From SZUA-430 sp964561925 (lineage in GTDB: Bacteria; Pseudomonadota; Alphaproteobacteria; Micropepsales; Micropepsaceae), in the NCBI GenBank assembly GCA_964561925.1, contig CAZLRW010000025.1, forward strand, positions 1-40,223: DNA of 40,223 nucleotides, written 5' to 3'. This document shows, one piece after another, positions 33,648-40,223 of this stretch. The notes beneath the pieces are model-generated. The model saw nothing but the letters and a program-made list of their open reading frames with translations, searched no databases and was not told where the DNA came from. Numbering within the stretch: the first letter of the stretch is position 1; each line of letters starts with the position of its first letter. A program made the position numbers and the translations under genes.

Positions 33648-34055
33648 ATGATCAAGTTCGTTGTCATGACCGCGATCGTCGCACTCGCCGTTGCGGGATG
33701 TGCACCTTCACCGCGCGAAGGGCGTGCGGGTGCGCTCGCGGAACGCTATGCCGCCGGCGTCGAGCGCGTCGTCGCCGCGTTCGACGCGATCCGCGACGAA
33801 GCGAGCGCGATCGCGGCCGCGGACGCGTTCCTGAGCTGGCGCGAGGAGACGATGACCGACTACGCGTCGCAGGTGCGCGCGCTCAGCGATGCGGAGAAGG
33901 AGACGCTTGCAGCGCGCGAGGCGGAACTCTCGAGCGTCGTGCGCGACATCGCGACCCGGGGCATGCAGAAGGTCTACGCCTATCCGAACGCGCTCAGGCA
34001 CCTGGGCGAACGGGCGCAGGCGGCGAACCGCCGGCTGATGCGGCGCGTCGGGTAG
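33648..34055 (+). CDS. Small lipoprotein, function unknown
   Basis: The product is 135 residues from the ATG at 33648, five bases after GGAGG. MIKFVVMTAIVALAVAGCAP is a lipoprotein signal with the lipobox AVAGC. The mature part is helical and charged: GALAERYAAGVERVVAAFDA and AEKETLAAREAELSSVVRDI, ending in RRLMRRVG. This is typical of small periplasmic helical lipoproteins. It carries no domain that can be named. It is preceded by the palindrome-rich leader and followed by the carbonic-anhydrase-like gene after 62 bases. Confidence 0.72.
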   Translation: MIKFVVMTAIVALAVAGCAPSPREGRAGALAERYAAGVERVVAAFDAIRDEASAIAAADAFLSWREETMTDYASQVRALSDAEKETLAAREAELSSVVRDIATRGMQKVYAYPNALRHLGERAQAANRRLMRRVG

Positions 34056-34117
34056 CGGTCTTTAAGAAAGCCTTCAAGTTCCGGCGCGATAGGTTTGGGA
34101 CCAACGGGAGGTTCCAC

Positions 34118-34747
34118 ATGCCGTCTGCTTTGCGTGCCGTGTCTTGTGCCTGCCAATCCCGTCGTGCGGTGTTGCGCGGTTTTGCGGCGGCAGCCTGTGC
34201 CGGGATGCTGCTGCCCGCGGCGGCGCGGGCGGGCAGCGCGCAAGCCTTGGTCTTGACCTGCATGGATTACCGGCTGGTCGACGACGCCGTGAAGTACTTC
34301 CACGGGCGCGGCCTTGCCGACCAATACGATCACGTCGTGCTGGCCGGCGCGTCGGCCGGGGCCCTTGGCAAGCTTGGAGCCGAGTGGGCGGCAACGTTCT
34401 GGAAACACGTCGAGACCGCGATCCAGCTGCATCACGTCAAGGAACTGATCGTCGTCGATCATCGCGATTGCGGCGCGTTCAAGATCGTGTTCGGTGCTGA
34501 GTCTATTGCCGAGCGCAAGCGCGAAACGAACCTGCACCGGGCGTTGTTGCGCGAATTGCGCACGCAAGTGAACGCGCGCTTCCCGACGTTGCGTACGCAG
34601 CTACTGCTCATGGACCTGAACGGCGCGGTGGAGGACCTGAGCGCCGACGATCAGCTCGACGTGTATCGCAAGACGCCGGCGCCGAGCGAAACGGACGGCG
34701 ACGGTCATGCGGCGGCGGTGCCTGCGGCGGCAGCAGCCGCACACTGA
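34118..34747 (+). CDS. Tat-exported beta-carbonic-anhydrase-like protein
   Basis: The product is 209 residues, with GGGAGG 6 bases before the ATG. Its N-terminus SRRAVLRGFAAAACAGMLLP is a twin-arginine (Tat) signal, so it folds with its metal in the cytoplasm and is exported. The zinc-site motif C-x-D-x-R is TCMDYRL (Cys48, Asp50, Arg52) and H-x2-C is DHRDCGAF (His115, Cys118). These match beta-carbonic anhydrases, which hydrate CO2. The family as a whole also includes non-CA members, so activity is inferred. The C-terminus is an Ala-rich tail ending in His. The terminator at 34763-34792 follows it. Confidence 0.82.
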   Translation: MPSALRAVSCACQSRRAVLRGFAAAACAGMLLPAAARAGSAQALVLTCMDYRLVDDAVKYFHGRGLADQYDHVVLAGASAGALGKLGAEWAATFWKHVETAIQLHHVKELIVVDHRDCGAFKIVFGAESIAERKRETNLHRALLRELRTQVNARFPTLRTQLLLMDLNGAVEDLSADDQLDVYRKTPAPSETDGDGHAAAVPAAAAAAH

Positions 34748-34762
34748 TGCGCCAGAAATAAA

Positions 34763-34792
34763 AAGGGCGCGGGGAGTGATCCTCGCGCCCTT
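34763..34792. terminator. Terminator shared by the carbonic-anhydrase-like and Ala/Pro-rich genes
   Basis: AAGGGCGCGGGGA (34763-34775) pairs with TCCTCGCGCCCTT (34780-34792) around GTGA, with one G-U type pair. A run of A precedes it on the plus strand, giving U on the minus-strand transcript, so it terminates best for the minus-strand gene. Confidence 0.8.
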
Positions 34793-34813
34793 CGTCATTC
34801 ATTCGGTCGAGCG

Positions 34814-35374
34814 TTAGCTCTTGCGGTTCATGAACCAGTAGCCGCCACCGAGGGCGGCCGCGATCGCCGCGACGATCGCGATGATCGTGCCCGTGCCCAT
34901 GCCGCCGCTGGCCGTCTCCGCCGCGGGTTCGGCGGCCACGTCGGTCGTCGCCGTTGCGTCCGTCGTGGTCGCGTCGGCGGCCGGTGCTTCAGCCGGCGTC
35001 TCGGCCGGAGCCGCAGCCGGATCGGTCGCGCCTTCGGCCGGTGCCGCACCTTCAGCAGGGGCGGCCGCGGGGTCCGTCGCCGGCGCGGCTGCCGGATCGG
35101 TCGCGGGTGCCGCCGCCGGATCGGCTGCGGGCGCTGTGCCTTCGGTCGTGCCGCTCACCGGCGTCGCGGCATCAGCCGGCGCAGGCGTCGCGGGGGCAGC
35201 GGTGGTCGCCGGTGCAGCCGGAACCTCAGGCGCGGTGGCGGCTGGAGCTGCGGGTGTCGCCGCAGCGGCGGGCGCGGCGGCCTTGTCCGGCTCGGGCGGA
35301 GCCATGTTGGCGAAGGCCGTGGCGGGCAGCAGCGAAACGGCCATCACGGCAGCGGTGCGTGCGAAAACGTGCAT
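34814..35374 (-). CDS. Ala/Pro-rich low-complexity exported protein with C-terminal membrane anchor
   Basis: The product is 186 residues from the ATG at 35374, which follows AGGAG. MHVFARTAAVMAVSLLPATA is a signal peptide, cleaved near AFANMAPP. The middle is almost entirely Ala, Pro, Thr, Asp and Glu, with repeats of the type DPAAAPAT. The end is SGGMGTGTIIAIVAAIAAAL followed by GGGYWFMNRKS, a Gly-flanked hydrophobic anchor with a basic tail. This looks like a surface or periplasmic stalk protein anchored at its C-terminus, or a substrate of a sorting system. Low complexity prevents family assignment. Confidence 0.72.
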   Translation of the reverse strand: MHVFARTAAVMAVSLLPATAFANMAPPEPDKAAAPAAAATPAAPAATAPEVPAAPATTAAPATPAPADAATPVSGTTEGTAPAADPAAAPATDPAAAPATDPAAAPAEGAAPAEGATDPAAAPAETPAEAPAADATTTDATATTDVAAEPAAETASGGMGTGTIIAIVAAIAAALGGGYWFMNRKS

Positions 35375-35639
35375 CTGACTCTCTCCTGAGAACGAAAAAA
35401 GGTGTTGCGCCCCGGGCGCTGTGCCGACGTTCATGCGGATTCGGCGGAGGGGAAATTAGAGGCAATCCGGGATGCTCGCCAAGGCACCACGCGGGGTGAG
35501 GGGATGCGACGGAATCGCATTACCGCGATTTCACCTTCGGCGGTGTTGGGGACGAGTTGGGGTTGTCTCCAGCGGGCCTTGCAGGCGGCGGCAGGTTCGC
35601 CGAGCTTCGCACCGGCTCGCAGATCAACCGGTATGGCCC

Positions 35640-36437
35640 ATGACCGAGAAACTCACCAACGCAGAGGTCGTCGCCCACAACAAGAGGGCGTGGAACAAGC
35701 TGGCGCGAGAGGCGAACCAATGGACCTTGCCGGTCGATGGGGCGACCGTGGCGCGGGCAAGGGCCGGTGTACTTTCCCTCTTGCTCACCCCATCTACGCC
35801 GGTGCCCGCCGACTGGCTGGGTCAGGTCAAAGGCAAGCGCGTGTTGGGGCTTGCTTGCGGCGGCGGGCAGCAAGGACCGTGCCTGGCGGCGGCCGGGGCG
35901 GATGTCACGATCTTCGACAATTCGCCCGAGCAGCTCGCGCGCGACCGGGCGGTGGCGGAACGCGAAGGGCTTTCGCTCGCCTGCGTCGAAGGCGACATGC
36001 GCGACCTTTCGGCGTTCGCGGACGAGACGTTCGATCTCGTGTTTCACCCGTGTTCGAATTGCTACGTGCCCGACGTTCGGCCGGTCTGGCGCGAGGCTTA
36101 TCGTGTGCTGAAACGCGGCGGCGCGTTGCTCGCGGGCTTCAGCAATCCGGTCGTGTTCATGCTCGACCTCGTCGCGGAGCGCGAGGGCGCGGTGGTGCTC
36201 AAGTATCGCGCTCCGTTCTCGCCGGCGGACTACCCCGACGACCCGGAACTCAAGGCTTTGGCAGCGGACGACGGTACGCTCGAGTTCGGGCACACGCTTG
36301 AGGATCAGATCGGCGGGCAGATCGCAGCGGGGTTTTCGATCGTCGGGATGTACGAGGACGGTTGGCCCGACGATCCGGCGCCCATCCACCGGCTGATGAA
36401 GTGCCACATCGCCACGCGCGCGCGGAAGGCGGGGTGA
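35640..36437 (+). CDS. Class I SAM-dependent methyltransferase
   Basis: The product is 265 residues from the ATG at 35640. GKRVLGLACGGGQQGPCLAA is the SAM-binding loop (motif I), VTIFDNSPEQLARDR the acidic loop (motif II), and FDLVFHPCSNCYVPDV with VLKRGGALLAGF the later motifs. It begins MTEKLTNAEVVAHNKRAWNK, a start shared with a group of small-molecule methyltransferases. The substrate cannot be read. It converges on the chemoreceptor gene 13 bases downstream. Confidence 0.87.
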   Translation: MTEKLTNAEVVAHNKRAWNKLAREANQWTLPVDGATVARARAGVLSLLLTPSTPVPADWLGQVKGKRVLGLACGGGQQGPCLAAAGADVTIFDNSPEQLARDRAVAEREGLSLACVEGDMRDLSAFADETFDLVFHPCSNCYVPDVRPVWREAYRVLKRGGALLAGFSNPVVFMLDLVAEREGAVVLKYRAPFSPADYPDDPELKALAADDGTLEFGHTLEDQIGGQIAAGFSIVGMYEDGWPDDPAPIHRLMKCHIATRARKAG

Positions 36438-36450
36438 GCGCGCGGCTCGC

Positions 36451-38580
36451 CTAGGCCGTCTTCACCTTGCGTAGGAAGTCTTCGATCTGCGACTTCAAAT
36501 CGGCCGACGACTGGGCGAGTTGGCGGGTGGCGCCGAAGACTTCGCCCGCCGATTGGCCCGTCTGAGACGCCGATTGGCTGACGCCGTCGATGTTGCGCGT
36601 GACCTCGCGTGCGCCGGAGGCGGCCTCCTCCACGTTGCGCGCGATTTCCTTCACCGCCGCGCCCTGTTGATCGACCGCGGTCGAGATCGCGTTCGAGATC
36701 TGACTGATCTGATCGATCGTGGTCGCGATCGAACGGATCGCCGCAACCGCGTCGTTCGTGACCGACTGCATCGCGTTGATCTGGCCGCCGATCTCTTCCG
36801 TCGCCTTCGCGGTTTGCGAGGCGAGGTTCTTGACCTCAGACGCCACGACGGCAAAGCCCTTGCCCGCCTCGCCCGCGCGCGCGGCCTCGATCGTGGCGTT
36901 CAGCGCAAGCAAATTCGTCTGACCCGCGATGTCGTTGATGAGGCTGACGACGTTGCCGATCTTCTGTGCGGCGTCGGCAAGACCCTGGACGGTGCCGTCC
37001 GTCTTCTTCGCGGCGTCGACCGCGCGCGTGGCGATCTGTGCAGCCTCAGCCACCTGGCGCGAGATTTCGCCGACGGAGGAGGAAAGCTCCTCGGCCGCCG
37101 CGGCAACGGTTTGCACGTTCGCGGCCGCTTCTTCCGAGGCCGCCGCCACCGCCGTCGTCTGGTGGCTCGTTTCTTCGGCGGTCGCGCTCAGCGTTTTTGC
37201 CGTCGCCTCTAGCTGCGTCGCGGCCGAGGTCGCCGTGCCCAGCGACTGTTTCGACGACTGATCGAAGGCGGCGATGAAGGCGTCGACTTGCTGTTGACGG
37301 CGCAGTTTCGCCTCCTGCTCGCGCGCCTGGTCGGCGGCGATGCGGTCGGCGTCGACCTTGTTCTGTTTGAAGACCTGGAGCGCGCTCGCCAAGTTTCCGA
37401 TCTCGTCCTTGCGGCCGAGCGAGGGGACCTGAAGCGACGTGTCGCCGGCGGCAAGACGCGACATCGCCGTCGTCATGCCGGTCAGAGGTGTCGCGATACC
37501 GCGTGCGATCAGCCAGGCCAGGAGCGCAACCGCGATGACGGCGGCCGCGAGACTGAGCTCCATCCAAATCGCGACTGTGTTCGCGACGGTGTTGACTTGA
37601 TCGTCATCGGCGCGCACGGCGACGGCCCAGCCTAGTCCCGGATAGGTGTAGGCACCCTTGGTCGCGACGTAACCCACGCTCTGCTCGGTGCCACGTTTGG
37701 CGTTGTGTCCGTATGCGATGCCGGTTTCACCGCGCAAGGCCGCGACGATCGCCGGATCGCCCTCTTCGGCGAGGTTCTTCTTGCCGACGACGGCGAGATC
37801 GCGGGCGTAGGTCTTTCCGCCTTCAAAGACGACGAGCACAGTGCCCTTCGCATCGACGATGTCGATCTCGGCGGACGTCAGACCGCGCGCCGCGACAGCC
37901 CGGTAGAACGTCTGCACGATTTCCTCGACGAGGCCGAAGTCGGCAAAGTTCGCCCAGACGCCGATCGTCTCACCGGCGGCGTTCTTCACGGGCGCGGCGA
38001 AGGTCAGCGTGAAGCCGTCGTCCTTGTAGACATTTGCCACGACAGGATTTGGGGCGGGCTGTTCGACCACGGTGCCGGTCAGGCCGTTCTTGCCGTTCAA
38101 GAAGCTGCCGCCAAGGGCCGCCTTGAACCAGGAGGCGGCCGCGAAGTTCATCTCGTAGACGGGGGCGGTGTCGATCGCCTTGCCCGTGGGATCGACGCTG
38201 TTCACGGCAAGCACGTTGCCTTGCGGGTCGACCAGCACCATCAAGCGATAGATGCCGTAGTTCGTCATATAGGCATTCATCGCGGCGATGAGCGGGTTCG
38301 TCGCGACGGGGTTGCGCCAATTCGCCGGCTCCCACGCCGCGCCGTTGACGCCGAAGGCCTGCACGTCGCCGTAGCGCTCGAACAGATTGCGGTCGATGAC
38401 GTCCCCCAGCGCGCTCGCGGTCTCGGCAAGCGGCTGGCGATAGGCCTGCTCGATGTCGCCCTTGAACCATTCGTAGATGGCGAGCAGCGCGGCCGCCGGC
38501 AGCACGCCGAATAGAAGGAAGAACGCGACGAGGCGGAATTTGACGCTGTTGACGTCGAGACGGCGCAGCACGTCGGACAT
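36451..38580 (-). CDS. Methyl-accepting chemotaxis protein
   Basis: The product is 709 residues from the ATG at 38580 (MSDVLRRLD). A first membrane segment lies at about 15-37. A large periplasmic sensor domain, dCache-like by its length, runs to about 330. A second membrane segment is near 335-358, followed by a HAMP domain (IATPLTGMTTAMSRLAAGDT) and a signalling helix bundle. The hairpin tip NATIEAARAGEAGKGFAVVA and the EVKNLASQTAKATEEI stretch are diagnostic. Receptors of this kind control CheA and swimming. The ligand is unknown. A TTAA-N7-TTAA site and two hairpins lie in its leader. Confidence 0.95.
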   Translation of the reverse strand: MSDVLRRLDVNSVKFRLVAFFLLFGVLPAAALLAIYEWFKGDIEQAYRQPLAETASALGDVIDRNLFERYGDVQAFGVNGAAWEPANWRNPVATNPLIAAMNAYMTNYGIYRLMVLVDPQGNVLAVNSVDPTGKAIDTAPVYEMNFAAASWFKAALGGSFLNGKNGLTGTVVEQPAPNPVVANVYKDDGFTLTFAAPVKNAAGETIGVWANFADFGLVEEIVQTFYRAVAARGLTSAEIDIVDAKGTVLVVFEGGKTYARDLAVVGKKNLAEEGDPAIVAALRGETGIAYGHNAKRGTEQSVGYVATKGAYTYPGLGWAVAVRADDDQVNTVANTVAIWMELSLAAAVIAVALLAWLIARGIATPLTGMTTAMSRLAAGDTSLQVPSLGRKDEIGNLASALQVFKQNKVDADRIAADQAREQEAKLRRQQQVDAFIAAFDQSSKQSLGTATSAATQLEATAKTLSATAEETSHQTTAVAAASEEAAANVQTVAAAAEELSSSVGEISRQVAEAAQIATRAVDAAKKTDGTVQGLADAAQKIGNVVSLINDIAGQTNLLALNATIEAARAGEAGKGFAVVASEVKNLASQTAKATEEIGGQINAMQSVTNDAVAAIRSIATTIDQISQISNAISTAVDQQGAAVKEIARNVEEAASGAREVTRNIDGVSQSASQTGQSAGEVFGATRQLAQSSADLKSQIEDFLRKVKTA

Positions 38581-38588
38581 TGGCTCGA

Positions 38589-38608
38589 GCCCCTGAATCA
38601 CAAGGGGC
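38589..38608 (-). promoter_or_regulatory. Hairpin over the ribosome-binding site of the chemoreceptor gene
   Basis: On the minus strand GCCCCT and AGGGGC (arms 38603-38608 and 38589-38594) pair over an 8-base loop. The second arm holds the AGGGG that serves as ribosome-binding site 9 or so bases before the ATG at 38580. Folding would hide the site. Confidence 0.4.
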
Positions 38609-38620
38609 ACGAATCGTCCG

Positions 38621-38652
38621 CGCCCCTATTTCCTGAGTTCAGGGATAGGGCG
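38621..38652 (-). other. Stem-loop in the chemoreceptor 5' region
   Basis: A hairpin of about 14 pairs with two single-base bulges, CGCCC(C)TAT(T)TCCTGA and TCAGGGATAGGGCG, closes on GT. It lies 41-72 bases upstream of the start, between the CtrA-like site and the ribosome-binding site. Confidence 0.5.
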
Positions 38653-38658
38653 TTACGG

Positions 38659-38673
38659 TTAAGCGCAGATTAA
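38659..38673 (-). promoter_or_regulatory. CtrA-type binding site upstream of the chemoreceptor
   Basis: TTAAGCGCAGATTAA is a perfect TTAA-N7-TTAA, the half-site arrangement bound by the cell-cycle regulator CtrA in alphaproteobacteria. It lies about 80 bases before the chemoreceptor ATG, where an activator would sit. In this class CtrA often controls motility and chemotaxis genes. Confidence 0.5.
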
Positions 38674-38689
38674 GACTCGCTCGCGGACG

Positions 38690-38709
38690 CGTTGCCAAGT
38701 TTGGCAACG
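38690..38709. repeat. 20-base perfect palindrome
   Basis: CGTTGCCAA (38690-38698) and TTGGCAACG (38701-38709) are inverted around GT. It stands between the end of the ferritin-like gene and the CtrA-type site, and no T-run follows. It may be an operator or a terminator remnant. Confidence 0.6.
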
Positions 38710-38725
38710 TGTCACCGAATCACCA

Positions 38726-39544
38726 TCACCCGTGTGCGGGTTTCGTCCAGCGCCAGGCGATGAAGTTGTAAAGCGCGCCGGAGGCCCACTTCAGGAAGCG
38801 CGATTCGGGATGCATGCCGATCGCCTTGCCGACCATGCCGATGGCGCTGTCGATGTGCGGGCGCTTGTAGAGCAGCATCATCGACGACTGGTAGGCCGCG
38901 TTGCACGCCTTGCGGTCGTAGGGCGCGCCTTCGGGTAGGTTGGCGCTGTGGTAGGCGGAGGCGAGTTCGTCGTCCGTCGATTCCGAGATGCGGGTCGCAG
39001 CGATATAGAGGCGCCGCCAGAAGCCGGGCTTCTTCTCCGGCTGCATGTCCATGAGCTTGTAGAACAGGCGGTAGTGCGCGAACTCGTCGGCGGCGATGAG
39101 GCCCGCGATTTGTTTCAGCACCGGTTCCTCGCTCGCGTCGCGCAGCGCCGTGTAGCTCGACGACGTGCCGCATTCGACGACGCAGCGCGCGATGAGTTCG
39201 CCCACGCGGCTGCCGCGGACGGAGCCGTCGGCGTGGACGAAGTGTTCGGGACGGTAGAGTTTGCGGAAGCGCGCGAACGCCTCGTCGAACTTGAACGTCG
39301 GGTCGGCGAGTTCCGCCCACTTGCCCAGCGCCGAGCCGTGTTGGACCTCCTCAACGCCCCAGCGCTCGAGATGGGCCATCATCTCGGGCTCGTCCTTGAA
39401 GACGTTGCGCAGGTACTCGACGTAGTCCTTGGCGTTGTACTCAACCAAGGAGGCCGCCTTCACCAGGCGCACCATCTCAGGGTTCAGTTTCGAGCGGTCG
39501 AACTTGTCCCAAGCGATCGTGTCGAGCGTCCAGTGGTCACGCAT
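38726..39544 (-). CDS. Ferritin-like di-iron protein
   Basis: The product is 272 residues. It is a helical protein with iron-binding motifs of the ferritin-like superfamily: Glu in SLVEYNAKDYVEYL, E-x-x-H in VEEVQHGSAL, Glu in VVECGTSSSYTAL and E-x-x-H in AADEFAHYRLF. That gives two E-x-x-H helices with their partner acids. This suggests a di-iron oxygenase or oxidase, or iron-binding protein; an acyl-ACP-desaturase-like role is possible. No membrane segment is seen. It follows atpC on the same strand with 159 bases between. The reaction is not known. Confidence 0.8.
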   Translation of the reverse strand: MRDHWTLDTIAWDKFDRSKLNPEMVRLVKAASLVEYNAKDYVEYLRNVFKDEPEMMAHLERWGVEEVQHGSALGKWAELADPTFKFDEAFARFRKLYRPEHFVHADGSVRGSRVGELIARCVVECGTSSSYTALRDASEEPVLKQIAGLIAADEFAHYRLFYKLMDMQPEKKPGFWRRLYIAATRISESTDDELASAYHSANLPEGAPYDRKACNAAYQSSMMLLYKRPHIDSAIGMVGKAIGMHPESRFLKWASGALYNFIAWRWTKPAHG

Positions 39545-39703
39545 GGCGCAGTTCCCGAATTTCCAATTACCCGTGGCGGCCAGGTGGATATTCCCCGGCT
39601 CGTTGTCTGGCCGGACAGTATCAAAACCCTTGAGGCGTATCTATGGCGGACGGGCGGATTTGCCAGCCCCAGCGGTCACAGAATGTCGCGTTTGGGCGGG
39701 GTC

Positions 39704-40102
39704 TTAACCCAGCGCCGTGCGCAATTCGCGCAGGCGGTCGAGTTGGCTCTTGGCGCGTTCGCGGGCCGCGTCGTCCTTGGCGTCGGCGACGTCTTCTTCG
39801 GCGTTCTTGATGCGTTGATCGAGGGCGGCGGTGTCGAGCTCGGCGAGCGGCATCGCCTCTTCGGCGAGGATGGTGAGACCACCCAGCGTCACTTCGGCAA
39901 AGCCGCCGCGGACGAAGTATTTCTCGCCCGCCTTGCCCGGCGATTGGATCGTGAGCACGCCGGGCCTGAGCGTCGTCATCACCGGCGCGTGGTTCGCCAT
40001 AACGCCGAAGTCGCCCTCAGACCCCGGCACGTCGACCTGGTCGACCTCGGCGGAGATGAGGAGGCGTTCGGGGGAGACGAGGTCGAAGTGGAGTTTGGCC
40101 AT
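39704..40102 (-). CDS. atpC: ATP synthase epsilon subunit
   Basis: The product is 132 residues. It begins MAKLHFDLVSPERLLISAEV, the epsilon beta-sandwich; VPGSEGDFGVMANHAPVMTT and FVRGGFAEVTLGGLTILAEE are diagnostic. The C-terminal helical pair (DTAALDQRIKNAEEDVADAK onward) can inhibit ATP hydrolysis. It is normally the last gene of the atp operon, and atpD would be upstream on this strand, outside the window. Confidence 0.97.
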   Translation of the reverse strand: MAKLHFDLVSPERLLISAEVDQVDVPGSEGDFGVMANHAPVMTTLRPGVLTIQSPGKAGEKYFVRGGFAEVTLGGLTILAEEAMPLAELDTAALDQRIKNAEEDVADAKDDAARERAKSQLDRLRELRTALG

Positions 40103-40124
40103 CAGAGGTCGCCCTAACGTACAG

Positions 40125-40210
40125 CCCTTCCCCCCTTGAGGGGGAAGGTGGATCGGCGCCGAAGGCGACGGGACGGATGGGGGGGCTTCAGCGCGTCAGG
40201 CCCCCCATCA
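40125..40210. repeat. Palindromic intergenic element upstream of atpC
   Basis: A first hairpin has CCTTCCCCC and GGGGGAAGG around CTTGA (40126-40148). A middle stretch GGCGCCGAAGGCGACGGGAC follows. A second hairpin has GATGGGGGG and CCCCCCATC as arms (40176-40207). This mix of C/G-run hairpins is the appearance of short dispersed repeats in alphaproteobacterial genomes. Other copies cannot be checked here. Confidence 0.5.
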
Positions 40211-40223
40211 GTCACGCGCGTTC

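Noticed and set aside
34954..35320. Repeats in the Ala/Pro-rich gene as a CRISPR or minisatellite
   Set aside because: The repeats are short, imperfect and in coding frame without unique spacers; they reflect low-complexity protein sequence.
35375..35639. Possible small gene between the Ala/Pro-rich gene and the methyltransferase
   Set aside because: The in-frame extension of the methyltransferase looks non-coding, and no other start has a ribosome-binding site.

Overview
The window comes from the chromosome of a high-GC alphaproteobacterium. The evidence is gene order (obgE-proB-proA-nadD-rsfS-rlmH, then gpmA-envC-ctpA, divergent polysaccharide deacetylase-rppH, and atpC), protein similarity, and a TTAA-N7-TTAA site of the CtrA type upstream of a chemoreceptor gene. 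The genus cannot be named from the sequence alone. A 100-base run of N (4411-4510) breaks proB and is an assembly gap.

Layout. 1-174 is the tail of a histidine-phosphotransfer (Hpt) protein, convergent with the rRNA methyltransferase gene rlmJ. 1026-7900 is a dense housekeeping block: rplU-rpmA with a promoter and a strong terminator, a GNAT acetyltransferase, obgE, proB, proA, nadD, rsfS and rlmH, mostly overlapping or a few bases apart. 7903-14043 is accessory: a PIN-domain toxin-antitoxin pair with an operator-overlapped, apparently leaderless promoter; a minus-strand set (membrane AraC-type regulator, sterol-desaturase-like hydroxylase, serine hydrolase); an S41-like exported protein; and a small membrane protein. 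14049-17497 returns to core genes: gpmA, envC and ctpA, closed by a terminator shared with the convergent metal operon.

17509-23649 (minus) is a four-gene heavy-metal efflux operon: a His-rich exported protein, then czcC-, czcB- and czcA-like genes. 23821-25469 is core again (divergent polysaccharide deacetylase, rppH). 25481-38580 is a long accessory stretch: alpha/beta hydrolase, Fic protein with its own winged helix, YeeE/YedE sulfur transporter, an Asp-box (BNR) protein coupled to a MoaD/ThiS-like protein ending in Gly-Gly, a 1037-residue metallophosphoesterase-STAND protein of visibly lower GC, a lipoprotein behind a palindrome-rich leader, a Tat-exported beta-carbonic-anhydrase-like protein, an Ala/Pro-rich surface protein, a methyltransferase and a chemoreceptor. 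The window ends with a ferritin-like protein, atpC and a palindromic intergenic element lying upstream of atpC.

The core genes cover cell-wall division (EnvC, CtpA), ribosome maturation (Obg, RsfS, RlmH, RlmJ, L21, L27), proline and NAD synthesis, mRNA decay (RppH) and ATP synthase. The accessory genes look like insertions into this conserved core. The best candidates for little-described biology are the metallophosphoesterase-STAND protein (probable anti-phage or other conflict role) and the Asp-box/MoaD-like pair directly upstream of it.
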